Assembly (NCBI RefSeq): GCF_020176955.2
Contig: NZ_JAIUCZ020000002.1
Location: 1,134,749 to 1,198,748, forward strand
Origin: Nocardia sp. alder85J
GTDB taxonomy: Bacteria; Actinomycetota; Actinomycetes; Mycobacteriales; Mycobacteriaceae
Direction: 5' to 3'
DNA length: 64,000 nt
How positions within the stretch are numbered: the first letter of the stretch is position 1; every line of letters begins with the position of its first letter. Shown here in pieces: positions 25,921-36,200 of this stretch. The notes beneath the pieces were generated by a model. That model ran no database searches and was not told where the DNA came from. It saw nothing but the letters and a program-made list of their open reading frames with translations. Both the position numbers and the translations under genes were made by a program.

Positions 25921-26766
25921 GTGGTGACCGGCACCGCCGCGGCGGCCGATTCCTTGCTCCCAGCGGCCGATTCCCGGATGGTGAGCCTGCGTGGTGGCTC
26001 CGGGGTCACCGCCGGGTCGTACGTGTTCGCGGGCACGATGCCCGGCGCCGCCTGGCATCGGCACGATCTGCATCAGCTGGAGTACGCGGTCGAGGGTGTG
26101 ATCGAGGTCGAGACCGCCCGGGCCCGGTTCCGGTCACCGCCGCGGCAGGCGGTGTGGATCCCGGCGGGCCTGGCACACCGGTCGATCCTGCGTGAGGTTC
26201 GCACGGTATCGGTGTTCTTCGATCCGGTCCTGGTGCGCGACACCACCTTCCGTGCCCGCGTGCTGCACGCCCCGCCCTTGCTGCGGGAGATGACCGTGCA
26301 CACCGCCCGCTGGCCCATCGACCGATCCGGTACCGATGCGGGTGGCGACGCCTATTTCGAGGCGCTGGCGCATCTGGTGGTGGAATGGCTCGAGGACGAG
26401 CAGCCCTTCCATCTCCCGGCCACCCGGGACCGGCTGATCGCCGAGGCCATGCGCTGGACCGACGACCATCTGGCATCGGCCACGCTGCCACAGGTGTGCC
26501 GGGCCGTAGCCGTCTCGGAGCGGACCCTGCGCCGCCGCTTCCGTGCCGCCACCGGAATGACCTGGCGGCAGTACCTGCACCAGAGCCGGCTGTTGCAGGC
26601 GACCACCCTGCTGGTGCAGACCACCGGCACCGTCATGAGCATCGCCACAGCCGTCGGCTTCGACAGCGCCGCGGCCTTCACCCGGGCCTTCGAGAACTAC
26701 AGCGGCGCAACACCGTCCGCATTCCGCCGCGAGCGCCGGGAGCCGGGTCCGCCGGCCGCGCGTTGA
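25921..26766 (+). CDS. AraC-family transcriptional regulator
   Basis: A 281-aa regulator with an N-terminal cupin sensing domain (GAAWHRHDLHQLEYAVEG, PRQAVWIPAGLAHRS) and a C-terminal double helix-turn-helix (VSERTLRRRFRAATGMTWRQ, then AVGFDSAAAFTRAFENYSG). The GTG at 25921 lies about 7 nt downstream of TACGCT (25909-25914), so the message may be leaderless. It is divergent from the methyltransferase gene. Confidence 0.88.
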   Translation: MVTGTAAAADSLLPAADSRMVSLRGGSGVTAGSYVFAGTMPGAAWHRHDLHQLEYAVEGVIEVETARARFRSPPRQAVWIPAGLAHRSILREVRTVSVFFDPVLVRDTTFRARVLHAPPLLREMTVHTARWPIDRSGTDAGGDAYFEALAHLVVEWLEDEQPFHLPATRDRLIAEAMRWTDDHLASATLPQVCRAVAVSERTLRRRFRAATGMTWRQYLHQSRLLQATTLLVQTTGTVMSIATAVGFDSAAAFTRAFENYSGATPSAFRRERREPGPPAAR

Positions 26767-26962
26767 TCGTGTACCCGGCCACCGTCGCCCGGCCGGACAC
26801 CGCGACCGGCGCGTGCGCCAGGCTGCGGCAGCGCGGGCGGATCGGCGTCGGCGGATGCACGAGTGTGCCGCACTCCGTGCAGCCCCGGATACGCAGCTTC
26901 CCGTCGGCTCCGGCCCGCCAGAACCACTCGTTGACCGGCGCCACTTCCGGCAGCGGTCGCAT
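26764..26962 (-). pseudogene. Truncated DUF35 (acyl-CoA-associated OB-fold/Zn-ribbon) remnant
   Basis: From ATG 26962 the frame encodes the N-terminal rubredoxin-like zinc ribbon of DUF35 proteins: NEWFWRAGADGKLRIRGCTE, then CGTLVHPP and RPRCRS, and the first strand of the OB fold (GRATVAGYTIN). Family similarity ends at the convergent araC stop. The frame then runs antisense through araC as non-homologous sequence to 26678. The third zinc ligand is Arg instead of Cys (expected CPRC, found RPRC). Truncation plus a lost ligand indicates decay. Intact relatives usually pair with thiolases, and none is here. Confidence 0.65.
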
Positions 26963-26983
26963 TCCACACCTCGGTCCGAGTTT

Positions 26984-27001
26984 CGAGACGATACTGTCTC
27001 G
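26984..27001. promoter_or_regulatory. TetR-type inverted repeat CGAGAC-N6-GTCTCG
   Basis: A perfect 6-bp-arm inverted repeat lies 22 bp upstream of the DUF35 remnant start. GAGAC/GTCTC arms are common in TetR operators. It is likely a relic regulatory site of the decayed gene, or one serving an operon now lost. Confidence 0.5.
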
Positions 27002-27156
27002 TTCACTTTCGCTGCCCGCCGGTCCGTAGCCAAGGCCGGTTCGCACCCCGTAGCGGCCGATCTGGCTGCGACCCGGCCCGATTCGGCGGCGCGGACCTGT
27101 GCGAACGAGTCCGTCGGCGGGGATCCGAGAGCGGTGTGAATCCGAGCCTCGATTAT

Positions 27157-27173
27157 CAGGATTCCTGTATTAT
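27157..27173 (+). promoter_or_regulatory. Promoter -10 and palindrome upstream of the S15 hydrolase
   Basis: CAGGATTCCTG (27157-27167) is a perfect 5-bp-arm palindrome directly followed by TATTAT (27168-27173), a good -10. This gives a transcript with a leader of about 54 nt before the ATG at 27234. Confidence 0.45.
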
Positions 27174-27233
27174 GCGGACACGATTCGGGGTGCGCATCGC
27201 GACGCGGCGGTGCAGATCCGGCAAGGAGACGTG

Positions 27234-28901
27234 ATGACCACGCTGCGACAGCGACTGACCCGGGCACTCGACGCGCGTATGCGCGGCACCGCCCTCGGCC
27301 GCCACGAGGTCACGATCGAACGGGATCTGCGCGTCCCGATGGACGACGGCGTCGAGCTGCTCGGCGACCTGTACCGGCCCGTCGGCGCGGACGGCTCGCT
27401 GCCGACCGTCGTCATCCGCGGGCCGTACGGCCGCCGCGGCGCGCTCGGCGGGGCGGCCCGCGTGCTCGCCTACGAGGGTTTCCCGGTCTTCTTCCAGAGC
27501 TGCCGCGGCACCTGGGGCTCGCAGGGCGTGTTCACCCCGCAGATCGACGAGCAGCGCGACGGCATCGCGACCCACCGCTGGGTGCGCACACAGCCCTGGT
27601 TCACCGGCCGGCTCGCGACCTTCGGCGAGAGCTACATGGGCTACACGCAGTGGGCGGTCGCCGGGAAGATGATGCGCGACGACCCGGACAACGCCCCGGA
27701 AGCGCTGGTCCTACAGATCACGATGCCCGACTTCGGCGCGATCACCTGGGACAACGGCGCCTTCTCGCTGCGCAACGCGCTCGGCTGGACCGCCATGATG
27801 GACCGGATGGCCCGCGGCGGCCTCGCGCTGGTGGGCATCCTGCTGCCGGACCCCAAACTCCAGCGGGCCTTCGACGCGCTGCCGCTGAGCCACGGCGACT
27901 CCGCCGCCACCGGGCACCCGATCCACTGGTACCAGGACTGGCTGCGGCACGAGCGGCTCACCGACGAGTACTGGACGCAGCAGTCGCACACCGCCTCGGT
28001 GCCCGACGTGACCGCGCCCGTCCTCATGATGACCGGGTGGTACGACATCTTCGCGCCCTGGCAGTTGCGCACCTACCGGCAACTGGTCGAGGCGGGTAAT
28101 CCGCCGCGACTGACCGTCGGGCCGTGGGGGCACCTGTCGCGTGGCAAAGCCGTTCCGGCGCACAACGATACGGTCGCCTTCCTGAAGGAGACCTTCACCG
28201 GCGCCGACGCCGGCCGGGCGACGCCGGTGCGCGCCTACCAGACCGGCGCGGAACAGTGGCACGACCTCGCGGTCTGGCCGCCCGCGGGGGTGGCCGCACA
28301 GGGCTGGTCGCTGCACACCGGCGGCGGGCTGGCGACCACACCCGGACCCGAGGGCGCCACCCGCTACACCTACGACCCCGCGCACCCCACCCCGGCGCTG
28401 GGCGGCCCGAGCCTGCTGCCCGCGACCGCACCGGTCGACAACGCCGCGCACGAGCAGCGCGCGGACGTCGTGGTCTTCCGTTCCGAACCGCTCGCGGCGG
28501 ACCTGGACATCGCCGGTGAACCGGCCGCCCACCTCCGCATCCGGTCCAGCTCGCCGAGCTACGACGTGTTCGTCCGCCTCACCGACGTGCACCCCGACGG
28601 CCGCTCGATGACCGTCTGCGACGGCATCCGCCGGGTCGGTTCGATCGCCACGACCGATCCCGCACCCGACGCCGACGGCTTCCGGGTGGTCGAGGTGCCG
28701 CTGTGGCCGGCGTTCCACCGTTTCGCCGCAGGCCATCGGGTCGGCGTCCAGGTCAGCTCCGGCGCGCACCCGCGCTACGCACGCAACCCCGGTACCGGCG
28801 AGCCCGCCTTCGACGCGGCCACCACCGTGGTCGCGCATCAGGAGATCTCGCACACCGGCCCCGACGCCTCCCGCATCGACCTGCCGGTCCGGCCTCGATG
28901 A
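27234..28901 (+). CDS. CocE/NonD-family hydrolase (X-Pro dipeptidyl-peptidase S15 type)
   Basis: A 555-aa serine hydrolase. The S15 domain carries the nucleophile in FGESYMGYTQW and upstream FQSCRGTWGSQG. A later TGWYDIFAPWQLRTY segment contains the acid. The C-terminal ~220 residues form the PepX_C jelly-roll (DLDIAGEPAAHLRIRSSSPS). It is cytoplasmic. Family members hydrolyse esters such as cocaine or acyl-peptide bonds; the substrate here is unknown. AAGGAGA precedes ATG 27234. It overlaps the DUF3237 gene by 4 bp. Confidence 0.9.
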   Translation: MTTLRQRLTRALDARMRGTALGRHEVTIERDLRVPMDDGVELLGDLYRPVGADGSLPTVVIRGPYGRRGALGGAARVLAYEGFPVFFQSCRGTWGSQGVFTPQIDEQRDGIATHRWVRTQPWFTGRLATFGESYMGYTQWAVAGKMMRDDPDNAPEALVLQITMPDFGAITWDNGAFSLRNALGWTAMMDRMARGGLALVGILLPDPKLQRAFDALPLSHGDSAATGHPIHWYQDWLRHERLTDEYWTQQSHTASVPDVTAPVLMMTGWYDIFAPWQLRTYRQLVEAGNPPRLTVGPWGHLSRGKAVPAHNDTVAFLKETFTGADAGRATPVRAYQTGAEQWHDLAVWPPAGVAAQGWSLHTGGGLATTPGPEGATRYTYDPAHPTPALGGPSLLPATAPVDNAAHEQRADVVVFRSEPLAADLDIAGEPAAHLRIRSSSPSYDVFVRLTDVHPDGRSMTVCDGIRRVGSIATTDPAPDADGFRVVEVPLWPAFHRFAAGHRVGVQVSSGAHPRYARNPGTGEPAFDAATTVVAHQEISHTGPDASRIDLPVRPR

Positions 28902-29359
28902 CGGCCGAACCGCCGGTCCCCGCACTGGAACCGGCCTTCGTCGTCGAGGCCGACCTCGGCCCGCTCGAGGACCACGGCCACACTCGCGCCGGACACCGCC
29001 GGGTGGTCCCGATCGTCGGCGGCACCGTCCGCGGCGCCTTCGACGGCCGGATCCTGCCCGGCGGCGCGGACTGGCAACTGGTCCGATCCGACGGGGCGGT
29101 CGAGATCGACGGCCGCTACACCGCCCGCGCCGACGACGGCGGGCTGCTGTACCTGCACGCCGTCGGAATCCGTAGTGGCGCACCCGAAGTGCTGGCCGCG
29201 CTGCTGCGCGGCGAGCCGGTCGACCCCGCGGACTACTACTTCCGCACGGTCGTCACCCTCGAGTCGGCCACCCACCCGCAGTTCCAGCAGTCCCTGTTCG
29301 TCGCCTCCTGCGTCCGCGAGGCGACCCGCGTCCGCTACACCGCCTACCGCCTCACCTGA
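28898..29359 (+). CDS. DUF3237-family protein
   Basis: A 153-aa beta-barrel-like protein starting at an ATGA overlap with the S15 hydrolase gene. The family pattern VPIVGGTVRGAFDGRILPGG, DWQLVRSDG and ARYTARADDG-like central strands are visible. Function is unknown; the coupled gene order suggests a role with the hydrolase. Confidence 0.85.
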   Translation: MTAEPPVPALEPAFVVEADLGPLEDHGHTRAGHRRVVPIVGGTVRGAFDGRILPGGADWQLVRSDGAVEIDGRYTARADDGGLLYLHAVGIRSGAPEVLAALLRGEPVDPADYYFRTVVTLESATHPQFQQSLFVASCVREATRVRYTAYRLT

Positions 29360-29688
29360 CGAATTCCGTTGCGGACCAACATTTTCGGCACCATCCCGCA
29401 TCCGTCTCGCCCGTCGGGCCACGGCCGTGGGCGATCGCCACGAGACCGCACCGTCCGGTCGAATGCGGGCCGGCGGCTCGGATCGCCTACTGTGCCGGAC
29501 CGTCCGGACCGGGGGCGATCGGGCCCGGCGATCGGTCTCGGCGGCGGGGCCGAAACGTGGTCACGTGCAGCGGCTTCCACGCTGGCCGATCCTGGACTCG
29601 GCTGTCGATGATGTCTCGACGCATCGGCACAGAGAAGCGGATGTCGCTGTCGCGCCGCCGAATTCACGGCCGAATTCGTGCCCGCCGG
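29360..29688. other. 329-bp intergenic stretch without a supported gene
   Basis: Frames on both strands give Arg/Pro/Ser-rich translations with no family resemblance. No terminator with a T-run was seen. It separates the DUF3237 stop from the convergent lacI-type gene. Confidence 0.5.
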
Positions 29689-30576
29689 TCAGGCCGTGGC
29701 GCGGGCGACCACCTCCGTGGCTGCGGGTTTCGCTGCGCTCATGGGCAATCCGAGGATGTCACGCCCGGCCCGGCGACCGTAGGCGTGGGTATCGATACGG
29801 ACGGTGGTCAGCGCCGGTCGCCGCAGTGCCCCCGCCACCGAATCACCCAGGCCGATCACGGCGACGTCGCGCGACCCGGCGGCGAGCGCGGCCAGGGCCA
29901 GTTCGTCGTTGAGGGCGGCGATCGCGGTGACCTCGGCGGGCAGGGTGAGGGGAGGCAGCGGGTCCTCGGCCGGATCGAATCGCAGCACGGCGTCCACCTG
30001 CATGCCCAGAGCCGTTGCGGCGGAACGGATGTGCTCGGTCATGAGCGCCCCGAGCGGATCGGCCGGCGGTCCGGCCGCGACCGCGAGGTGGCGGTGGCCG
30101 CGGCCGTGCAGATAGCCGATCTGGGTGGCGTAGTGCGCGGCCATGCCGTCGATCCAGCCGCCGTCGGCGGTCGCCCGGTCCGGGCGGTCGTACAGGGCGG
30201 GCAGGTCGATCACCGCGCGCGGGCTCAGCGACTCGATGGCGGCCCGCCGGTCGGCCTGCCCCGGCCCGGTGAACGAAACCAGCAGGGTGTGACCGTGATT
30301 CGCGAGTTCCTCGCCGAGCCCCCGGACGAAGTTCTCCAGCAGCCGGGCCCACAGCAGGCCACCGGCCTCCACCACCACCAGCCGCGAATTGCCCTCGCGC
30401 AGCGCGCGAGCCAGCGAATGCGGGACGTAGCCCAGTTCGGCGGCGGCGCGGCGCACCCGGTCCCGGGTCGGCTCGGGGATGCTCTGGCCCGGCGCCGCGT
30501 TCAGGACGAAACTCACGGTCGCCGGTGACACCCCGGCGTGCGCCGCGACGTCGCGCAGTGTGACGCGTCTGGCCAT
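29689..30576 (-). CDS. LacI-family transcriptional repressor
   Basis: A 295-aa regulator; the N-terminal helix-turn-helix VTLRDVAAHAGVSPATVSFV and hinge are classic LacI, followed by a periplasmic-binding-protein-like sensor domain. AGGTAGGG precedes the ATG. It is divergent from a zinc alcohol dehydrogenase, with an 18-bp perfect palindrome between them. It probably represses that gene and responds to a sugar or polyol-like ligand. Confidence 0.9.
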   Translation of the reverse strand: MARRVTLRDVAAHAGVSPATVSFVLNAAPGQSIPEPTRDRVRRAAAELGYVPHSLARALREGNSRLVVVEAGGLLWARLLENFVRGLGEELANHGHTLLVSFTGPGQADRRAAIESLSPRAVIDLPALYDRPDRATADGGWIDGMAAHYATQIGYLHGRGHRHLAVAAGPPADPLGALMTEHIRSAATALGMQVDAVLRFDPAEDPLPPLTLPAEVTAIAALNDELALAALAAGSRDVAVIGLGDSVAGALRRPALTTVRIDTHAYGRRAGRDILGLPMSAAKPAATEVVARATA

Positions 30577-30617
30577 CCCTACCTCTCGAATCCTCCGCTC
30601 GCCGATGCTAGCCTACC

Positions 30618-30635
30618 TACTAAATCGATTTAGTA
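30618..30635. promoter_or_regulatory. LacI-type operator
   Basis: TACTAAATCGATTTAGTA is a perfect 18-bp palindrome with the central CG typical of LacI sites. It lies 42 bp before the lacI-type start and 17 bp before the dehydrogenase ATG, where it can repress both. Confidence 0.85.
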
Positions 30636-30652
30636 ACCGTAGGGAGACGTCG

Positions 30653-31669
30653 ATGAAGACGGTGACCGTGACCGCGCCGGATCGGACCGAGATCCAGGAG
30701 GTCGAACCGCCCGAGGTGGGCCCGGCGGACCTGGTCGTGCAGATGAAGGCGTGCGGCATCTGCGGCTCGGACATGCTCTACATCCACGTCGGCGGCATCC
30801 CGCCGCGCCAGGGCGACACCCGGCTCGGGCACGAGCCGGCCGGTGAGGTGATCCGGGTCGGGGCCGAGGTGGAGGGTGTGCAGGTCGGCGACCACGTGGT
30901 GATCAACCCGATGGCCGCCGTCGACGGCATGATCGGCAACGGCGGCGCCCAGGGCGGGCTGTCGGATGTGCTGGTACTGCGCGACGCCCGGCCCGGCGTC
31001 CAGTTCCGCGTGGTGCCCAAGGAGATCCCGTGGCACGTCGTCGCGCTCAACGAGCCGATGGCCGTGGCCTATCACGGGGTCAACCGGTCCGGCGCGGGCG
31101 TCGGCACCAAGGCCGTGGTGTTCGGCGCGGGCCCGGTCGGCCTCGGCGCCGCCATCGGCCTGAAATCCAAGGGCGCCGAGCATGTGGTGGTCGTCGATGT
31201 GGTGCCCAACCGGCTGGACAAGGCCGTGAAGGTCGGCGCCGACGCGGTGATCAACTCCGCCGAGGAGGACGTGATCGAGCGCCTGAAGCAGTTGCACGGC
31301 GAGGTGCCGGGGTTCATGGGCCGCGCGAACCGGCCCGCCACCGACGTCTACATCGACGCCGCCGGTGTGCCCGCGGTGATCGAGACGGCGCTGCGGGCGA
31401 TGCGGCACCGCGGCGTGCTCACCGTCATCGCCGTGCACAAGAAGCCGGTGCCGATCGACTTCCAGGAGATCCTGACCACCGAGGTCGACATCCGGATGTC
31501 GATGGGCTACCCCACCGAGATCTTCGAGGTCACCGACTCGATCATCGCGGACTGGGACAAGTATCAGCACATCGTCAGCGATGTGGTCCCGTTCGCCGAG
31601 GTCGAGCGTGGATTGCGGCTCGCGGCCACCCCGGGCGCGACCGACAAGGTCGTCATCACCTTCGACTGA
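30653..31669 (+). CDS. Zinc-dependent medium-chain alcohol/polyol dehydrogenase
   Basis: A 338-aa MDR enzyme. The catalytic zinc motif is KACGICGSDMLY with RLGHEPAGEV, and the NAD(P)-binding GAGPVGLGAAIGLKSKG follows. It resembles threonine/sorbitol dehydrogenase-like members. The structural zinc lobe appears absent, since no four-Cys cluster is visible between residues 85 and 115. It is controlled by the adjacent LacI operator. Its tail overlaps the convergent SDR gene by 14 bp. Confidence 0.9.
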   Translation: MKTVTVTAPDRTEIQEVEPPEVGPADLVVQMKACGICGSDMLYIHVGGIPPRQGDTRLGHEPAGEVIRVGAEVEGVQVGDHVVINPMAAVDGMIGNGGAQGGLSDVLVLRDARPGVQFRVVPKEIPWHVVALNEPMAVAYHGVNRSGAGVGTKAVVFGAGPVGLGAAIGLKSKGAEHVVVVDVVPNRLDKAVKVGADAVINSAEEDVIERLKQLHGEVPGFMGRANRPATDVYIDAAGVPAVIETALRAMRHRGVLTVIAVHKKPVPIDFQEILTTEVDIRMSMGYPTEIFEVTDSIIADWDKYQHIVSDVVPFAEVERGLRLAATPGATDKVVITFD

Positions 31670-33143
31670 ACCGGCGCTGCCGGGCCGGTGGCCGCGCCTG
31701 CTCGGCGGCGCCGGTGATGTTGCGGGCCATCCCGCCGAAGACGATCGCGTGGAACGGCGCGATCGCCTTCCAGTACAGATGCCCGGCCAGGCCGTGCGGC
31801 TCGAACAGCGCACGCTGATGGTAGGTCGCGCCGGACCCGTCGGGTTCCACCGACAGCTCCAGCCAGGCCCGGCCGGGCACCCGCATCTCCGCGCGCAACC
31901 GCAGCAGCCGGGGGCGGTCCAGCCGTTCGACCCGCCACCAGTCCAGCGCCTCGCCCTCGTGCAGCCGGTGCGGATCCCGGCGGCCGCGACGCAGTCCGGC
32001 GCCGCCGAGGAACCGGTCGATCCAGCCCCGCAGCGACCAGGCCAGCGGGAACGAATACCACCCGTGCTCCCCGCCGATGGCCTCCAGCACCGACCACACG
32101 GTGGCCGGATCGGCGCCGGTGCGCCGGCTGCGCACGTCGCTGTACAGCGAACCGCCGGACCAGTCCGGGTCGGTGGGCAGCGAATCCGACGGCGCGCCGG
32201 GCACAGTCGCGTCGGACCAGCGGGTCGGCACGTCCAGATCGCGAATCCGCCGCAGCGCCAGCTCGACCGCGCGACGGTAGCCGGTGAGCCCGCCCGGCGG
32301 GTCCGGAATATGGTGCGCGATACCGTGTTCCCGGCAGACGGCATCGTTGATCAGGGATTCGATCAGCGGGACGGCGATCGAACGCGGCACCGGGGTCACC
32401 AGATTCACCCACTGCGCCGACAGCCACGGGGTCAGCACCGGCACCGGCAGGATGCCGCGCCGGGGCAGGCCCGCCACCTCCGCGTACTCGCGCATCATCC
32501 CGGCGTAGGTCAGCACGTCCGGTCCGCCGATGTCGAAGGCTCCCGCGAAATCGCCGGGCACCGCCGCGGCCCGGGTCAGGTAGTACAGCACGTCGCGCAC
32601 CGCGATGGGCTGGATGGCATTGCGCACCCAGCGCGGGGTGACCATGACCGGCAGCCGTTCGGTGAGATAGCGCAGGATCTCGAAACTGGCCGAACCGGAC
32701 CCGATGATCACCGCGGCCTGGAACACCACCGCGGGCACCGGCCCGGACGCCAGTATCCGCCCGACCTCGGCCCGGGAAGCCAGATGCCGGGACATCCGCT
32801 GCCCTTCCGGCACGATGCCGCCGAGGTACACGATGCGCCGCACCCCGGCCATCGCCGCGGCGTCGGCCAGCGACTGCGCCGCCTGCCGGTCGACGGTGAC
32901 GAAATCCGAGCGGGTCAGCGAATGCACCAGGTAGTAGGCGATCTCCTGTCCCGCCAGCGCCGCCCGCAGGTCCGCGCCGGAGGTCACATCGCCGCGCACG
33001 ATCTCGACCAGGTCGTGCCAGGGCGCGTCGGCGAGTTTGCCGGGCGTGCGGGCGACCACCCGGACGGTGTGCCCGGCCGCCAGCAGTTCCGGCACCAGCC
33101 GCCCGCCGATGTAGCCGGTCGCGCCGAAGACGACGCACCGCAT
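31656..33143 (-). CDS. SDR/NmrA-like oxidoreductase with C-terminal DUF2867 domain
   Basis: A 495-aa protein. The N-terminal extended-SDR Rossmann domain starts VVFGATGYIGGRLVPELL (residues 3-20) and includes AYYLVHSLTRSDF and RRIVYLGGI. The last ~170 residues are DUF2867, a START-like domain (WWRVERLDRPRLLRLRAEM). Actinobacterial proteins of this layout are probable NAD(P)-binding enzymes of unknown substrate. ATG 33143 is chosen because the Rossmann strand begins there. Confidence 0.88.
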   Translation of the reverse strand: MRCVVFGATGYIGGRLVPELLAAGHTVRVVARTPGKLADAPWHDLVEIVRGDVTSGADLRAALAGQEIAYYLVHSLTRSDFVTVDRQAAQSLADAAAMAGVRRIVYLGGIVPEGQRMSRHLASRAEVGRILASGPVPAVVFQAAVIIGSGSASFEILRYLTERLPVMVTPRWVRNAIQPIAVRDVLYYLTRAAAVPGDFAGAFDIGGPDVLTYAGMMREYAEVAGLPRRGILPVPVLTPWLSAQWVNLVTPVPRSIAVPLIESLINDAVCREHGIAHHIPDPPGGLTGYRRAVELALRRIRDLDVPTRWSDATVPGAPSDSLPTDPDWSGGSLYSDVRSRRTGADPATVWSVLEAIGGEHGWYSFPLAWSLRGWIDRFLGGAGLRRGRRDPHRLHEGEALDWWRVERLDRPRLLRLRAEMRVPGRAWLELSVEPDGSGATYHQRALFEPHGLAGHLYWKAIAPFHAIVFGGMARNITGAAEQARPPARQRRFSRR

Positions 33144-33295
33144 CCGAACCACCTCCTGCCGCACCCGTTCGACGTGGTCCGGACCACCCTATCCGGCCTT
33201 CGGGAATTTCGGCTACCGGTCAGCAACGATCGGGGTATCGTGGTACCTCAGGTCCGGGTCACCGATGACCCGATCCAGAAATCCATGAGCATTCG

Positions 33296-36200
33296 ATGAC
33301 CGAAATCGACAGCGCCGCCACTGCGCGGGACAGGTCCACCAGGGTCCGTTCGGAACTGGTGGCCGGGGGTTTCGACGGCCCGGAGGAGATCGGGCGCGGC
33401 GGCTTCGGCATCGTCTACCGCTGCCGCGAGTCCCGGTCGGACCGGCTGGTCGCGGTCAAACTACTGCTGTCGGAGGTGTACGGCGACGAACGGGCACGAT
33501 TCGTCCGCGAACAACGCGCGCTGGGCCGGTTGTCCGGCCATCCGCACATCGTCGCGGTGCTGCGGGCCGATCTCACGGCCGGCGGCCGTCCCTACCTCGT
33601 GATGCCGTACCACGCGCAAGGTTCACTGGATCGCGTACTGCGCGCGAACGGTCCGTTGCGCTGGCCCGACGCGGTATCGATCGGGGTGCGGATGGCCGGG
33701 GCGCTGGCCGCGGCGCACGCGCTCGGCATCGTGCACGGTGACGTCAAGCCGGCCAACATCCTGCTCACCGACTACGGCGAACCCCAGCTGTCGGACTTCG
33801 GCATCGCCCGCTCGCGCGACGACACGGTGACGACCGTGCCGGTCCGTGGCACCCCCGCGTTCACCGCGCCGGAAGTCCTCGACGGTGCCGCACCGACCGC
33901 CGTCGCGGACGTCTACGGCCTCGGCGCCACGCTGTACTACCTGGTCACCGGCCATTCTCCCGCGGACCGCCCCGGCGGTGCGGCCGGTGGGTTCGGCCCC
34001 GACCTGCACGCCCACGTCGTCCCCGGCGCGGTGGGCGACGTACTCGCGGCCGCGCTGGCGCCCGATCCCGCCGACCGACCGGCCACGGCCGTCGCATTCG
34101 GTGAAATGTTGCGCGACGTGCAACGGGCCACCGGCCGGCCCGTCGACGGGATGGCCGCGCCACCCCGCCGCGACGGCGTCGGGCCCCGCGGCGGTGATAC
34201 CGGTCTGCCCGGCAGAGGTGGCGGTCCGCGCCGCGAGGGCGTCGGGCCCCGCGGCGGTGATACCGGTCTGCCCGGCAGAGGTGGCGGTCCCCGCCGCGAC
34301 GGCGCCGGGCCCCGCGGCGGTGATACCGGTCTGCCCGGCAGAGGTGGCGGTCCGCGCCGCGAGGGCGTCGGGTCGCACGGTGGTGGCCCCGGACAGCACG
34401 AGGGTGGCGGTGGGTCGCACGGTGTGGACGGCGCTAAGCCGGCGCCGGTGCCGGTGCCTCCGGCTGGGGCATCGCCGCCGGTCGCGCTCACCGATTTGCG
34501 CCCGCCGGTCGCGTCGCGGTCGCTCATCGACCGCACCCGCCTGCTGGACATCCTGCGCGCGGCCGGGCGGCGGCGGCTGGTCGTCATCCACGGTCCGGCG
34601 GGGTTCGGCAAGACCACGCTGGCGATCCAGTGGGCGCACGAACTGCGGTCGGCGGGGGTGCCGGTGGCCTGGCTGACCGCCGACGAGGACGACGACGACC
34701 TGGTCTGGTTCCTCTCCCACCTGATCGAGGCCCTGCGCCGGGTGCGCCCGGAGCTGGCCCGCGAACTCGGCGCCCTGCTGGAGGAGCGGTCCTCCAATGC
34801 CACCCGGTCGGTGCTGGCGGCGCTGATCGACGAGATCCATCGCGGCGGGCAGCGGATCGCGCTGGTCATCGACGACTGGCATCGGGTGCACGGCCGCCGG
34901 ACCCGCGTCGCGGTCGACTATCTGCTGGAACACGGCTGTCACCATCTGCAACTCGTCGTGGTCGGCCGCAGCCGCGCGGGGCTACCTATGAGCAAACTCA
35001 GGGTCGCGGGGGAACTGGTCGAGATCGACACCGCCCAGCTGCGCTTCGACGCCGCCGAGACCGACGCCTTCCTGGTCGGGGCCAGCGGCCTGGAGCTGAC
35101 CGCCGACGAGGTGGCCCGCATCCGCGAATCGACCGAGGGCTGGGCGGCCGGGCTACGCCTGGCCCAGCTGTCGCTGTCCGGGCGGGAGGATCCGAGCGGG
35201 TTCATCGACAATCTCAGCGGCCGCCACCACGCCATCGGTGAATACCTCACCGAGAACGTCCTCGACTCGCTCGAACCGCCGCTGCTGGACTTCCTGATGA
35301 CGACCTCGATCACCAGCCGCATCTGCGCCGGCCTGGCCACCGCGCTGTCCGGCCGCGCCGACAGCGCGGAACTGCTCGACCAGGTCGCCGACCGGAACCT
35401 GTTCCTGCACCGGGAGGAGACCGACGACGGCGAGTGGTTCCGCTACCACCGCCTGTTCGCCGATCACCTGCAACGCCGGCTCGGCTACTGGGATCCCGAT
35501 CGCGTGCAGGTGCTGCATGCCCGTGCCGGTGACTGGTTCGCCGAACACGGCAAGCTGGTCGAGGCGGTCGATCACGCGCTCGCCGCCGGTGATCCGGAAC
35601 GCGCGGTGGATCTCGTCGAACAGCACGTGATGCCGCTGCTGCTGAATTCCCGGATGGCCACCATCCTGGGGCTGATGGCGAAACTTCCCGCCTCCCTGAC
35701 CGATCTGCGCCCGCGACTGCAACTGGCCGCCGCCTGGGCGAACGTCGGACTGGAACGCGGCCTGCGGGTGCACGGCGCGGTGCGCAAGATCGACGCCGCG
35801 ATCGAGGCATCGCACGTCCCCGAACCGCAGGCGACCGCGTACCGGGTGGAGGCCGCCCTGGTCGTCGGCATGGAGGAGTACGTCGCCGACCGGCTGGAGA
35901 ACCTGCCGGACATTGTCCCCGAACACCTCGATTCCCTGGACAACCTGGTGGTGGCGCTGACCGCGTGCGACCTCGCCGCCGTCGACGCCCTGAACCGGTT
36001 CGACTTCGCGGGCGTGCGGCACTGGCACGCGATGTCGCTGCGCTACGGCCGCACCCTGCCCTCGCTGTCGGTGATGCACAGCCACTGCATCGCGGGCCTG
36101 GCCGAGGTGGAGCAGGTGCATCCGCACGTCGCCGAACGGCATTTCACCACCGCCTTCGCCTCGATATCGCCGGGATCGGAACTGGTGGACCGGGCGACCG

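Noticed and set aside
29360..29688. A small gene in the gap after DUF3237
   Set aside because: Candidate frames on both strands have no ribosome-binding site and an unlikely Arg/Pro-rich composition.
34163..34351. CRISPR-like array
   Set aside because: The 63-bp repeats are directly tandem, in frame and without spacers. They encode a protein linker.
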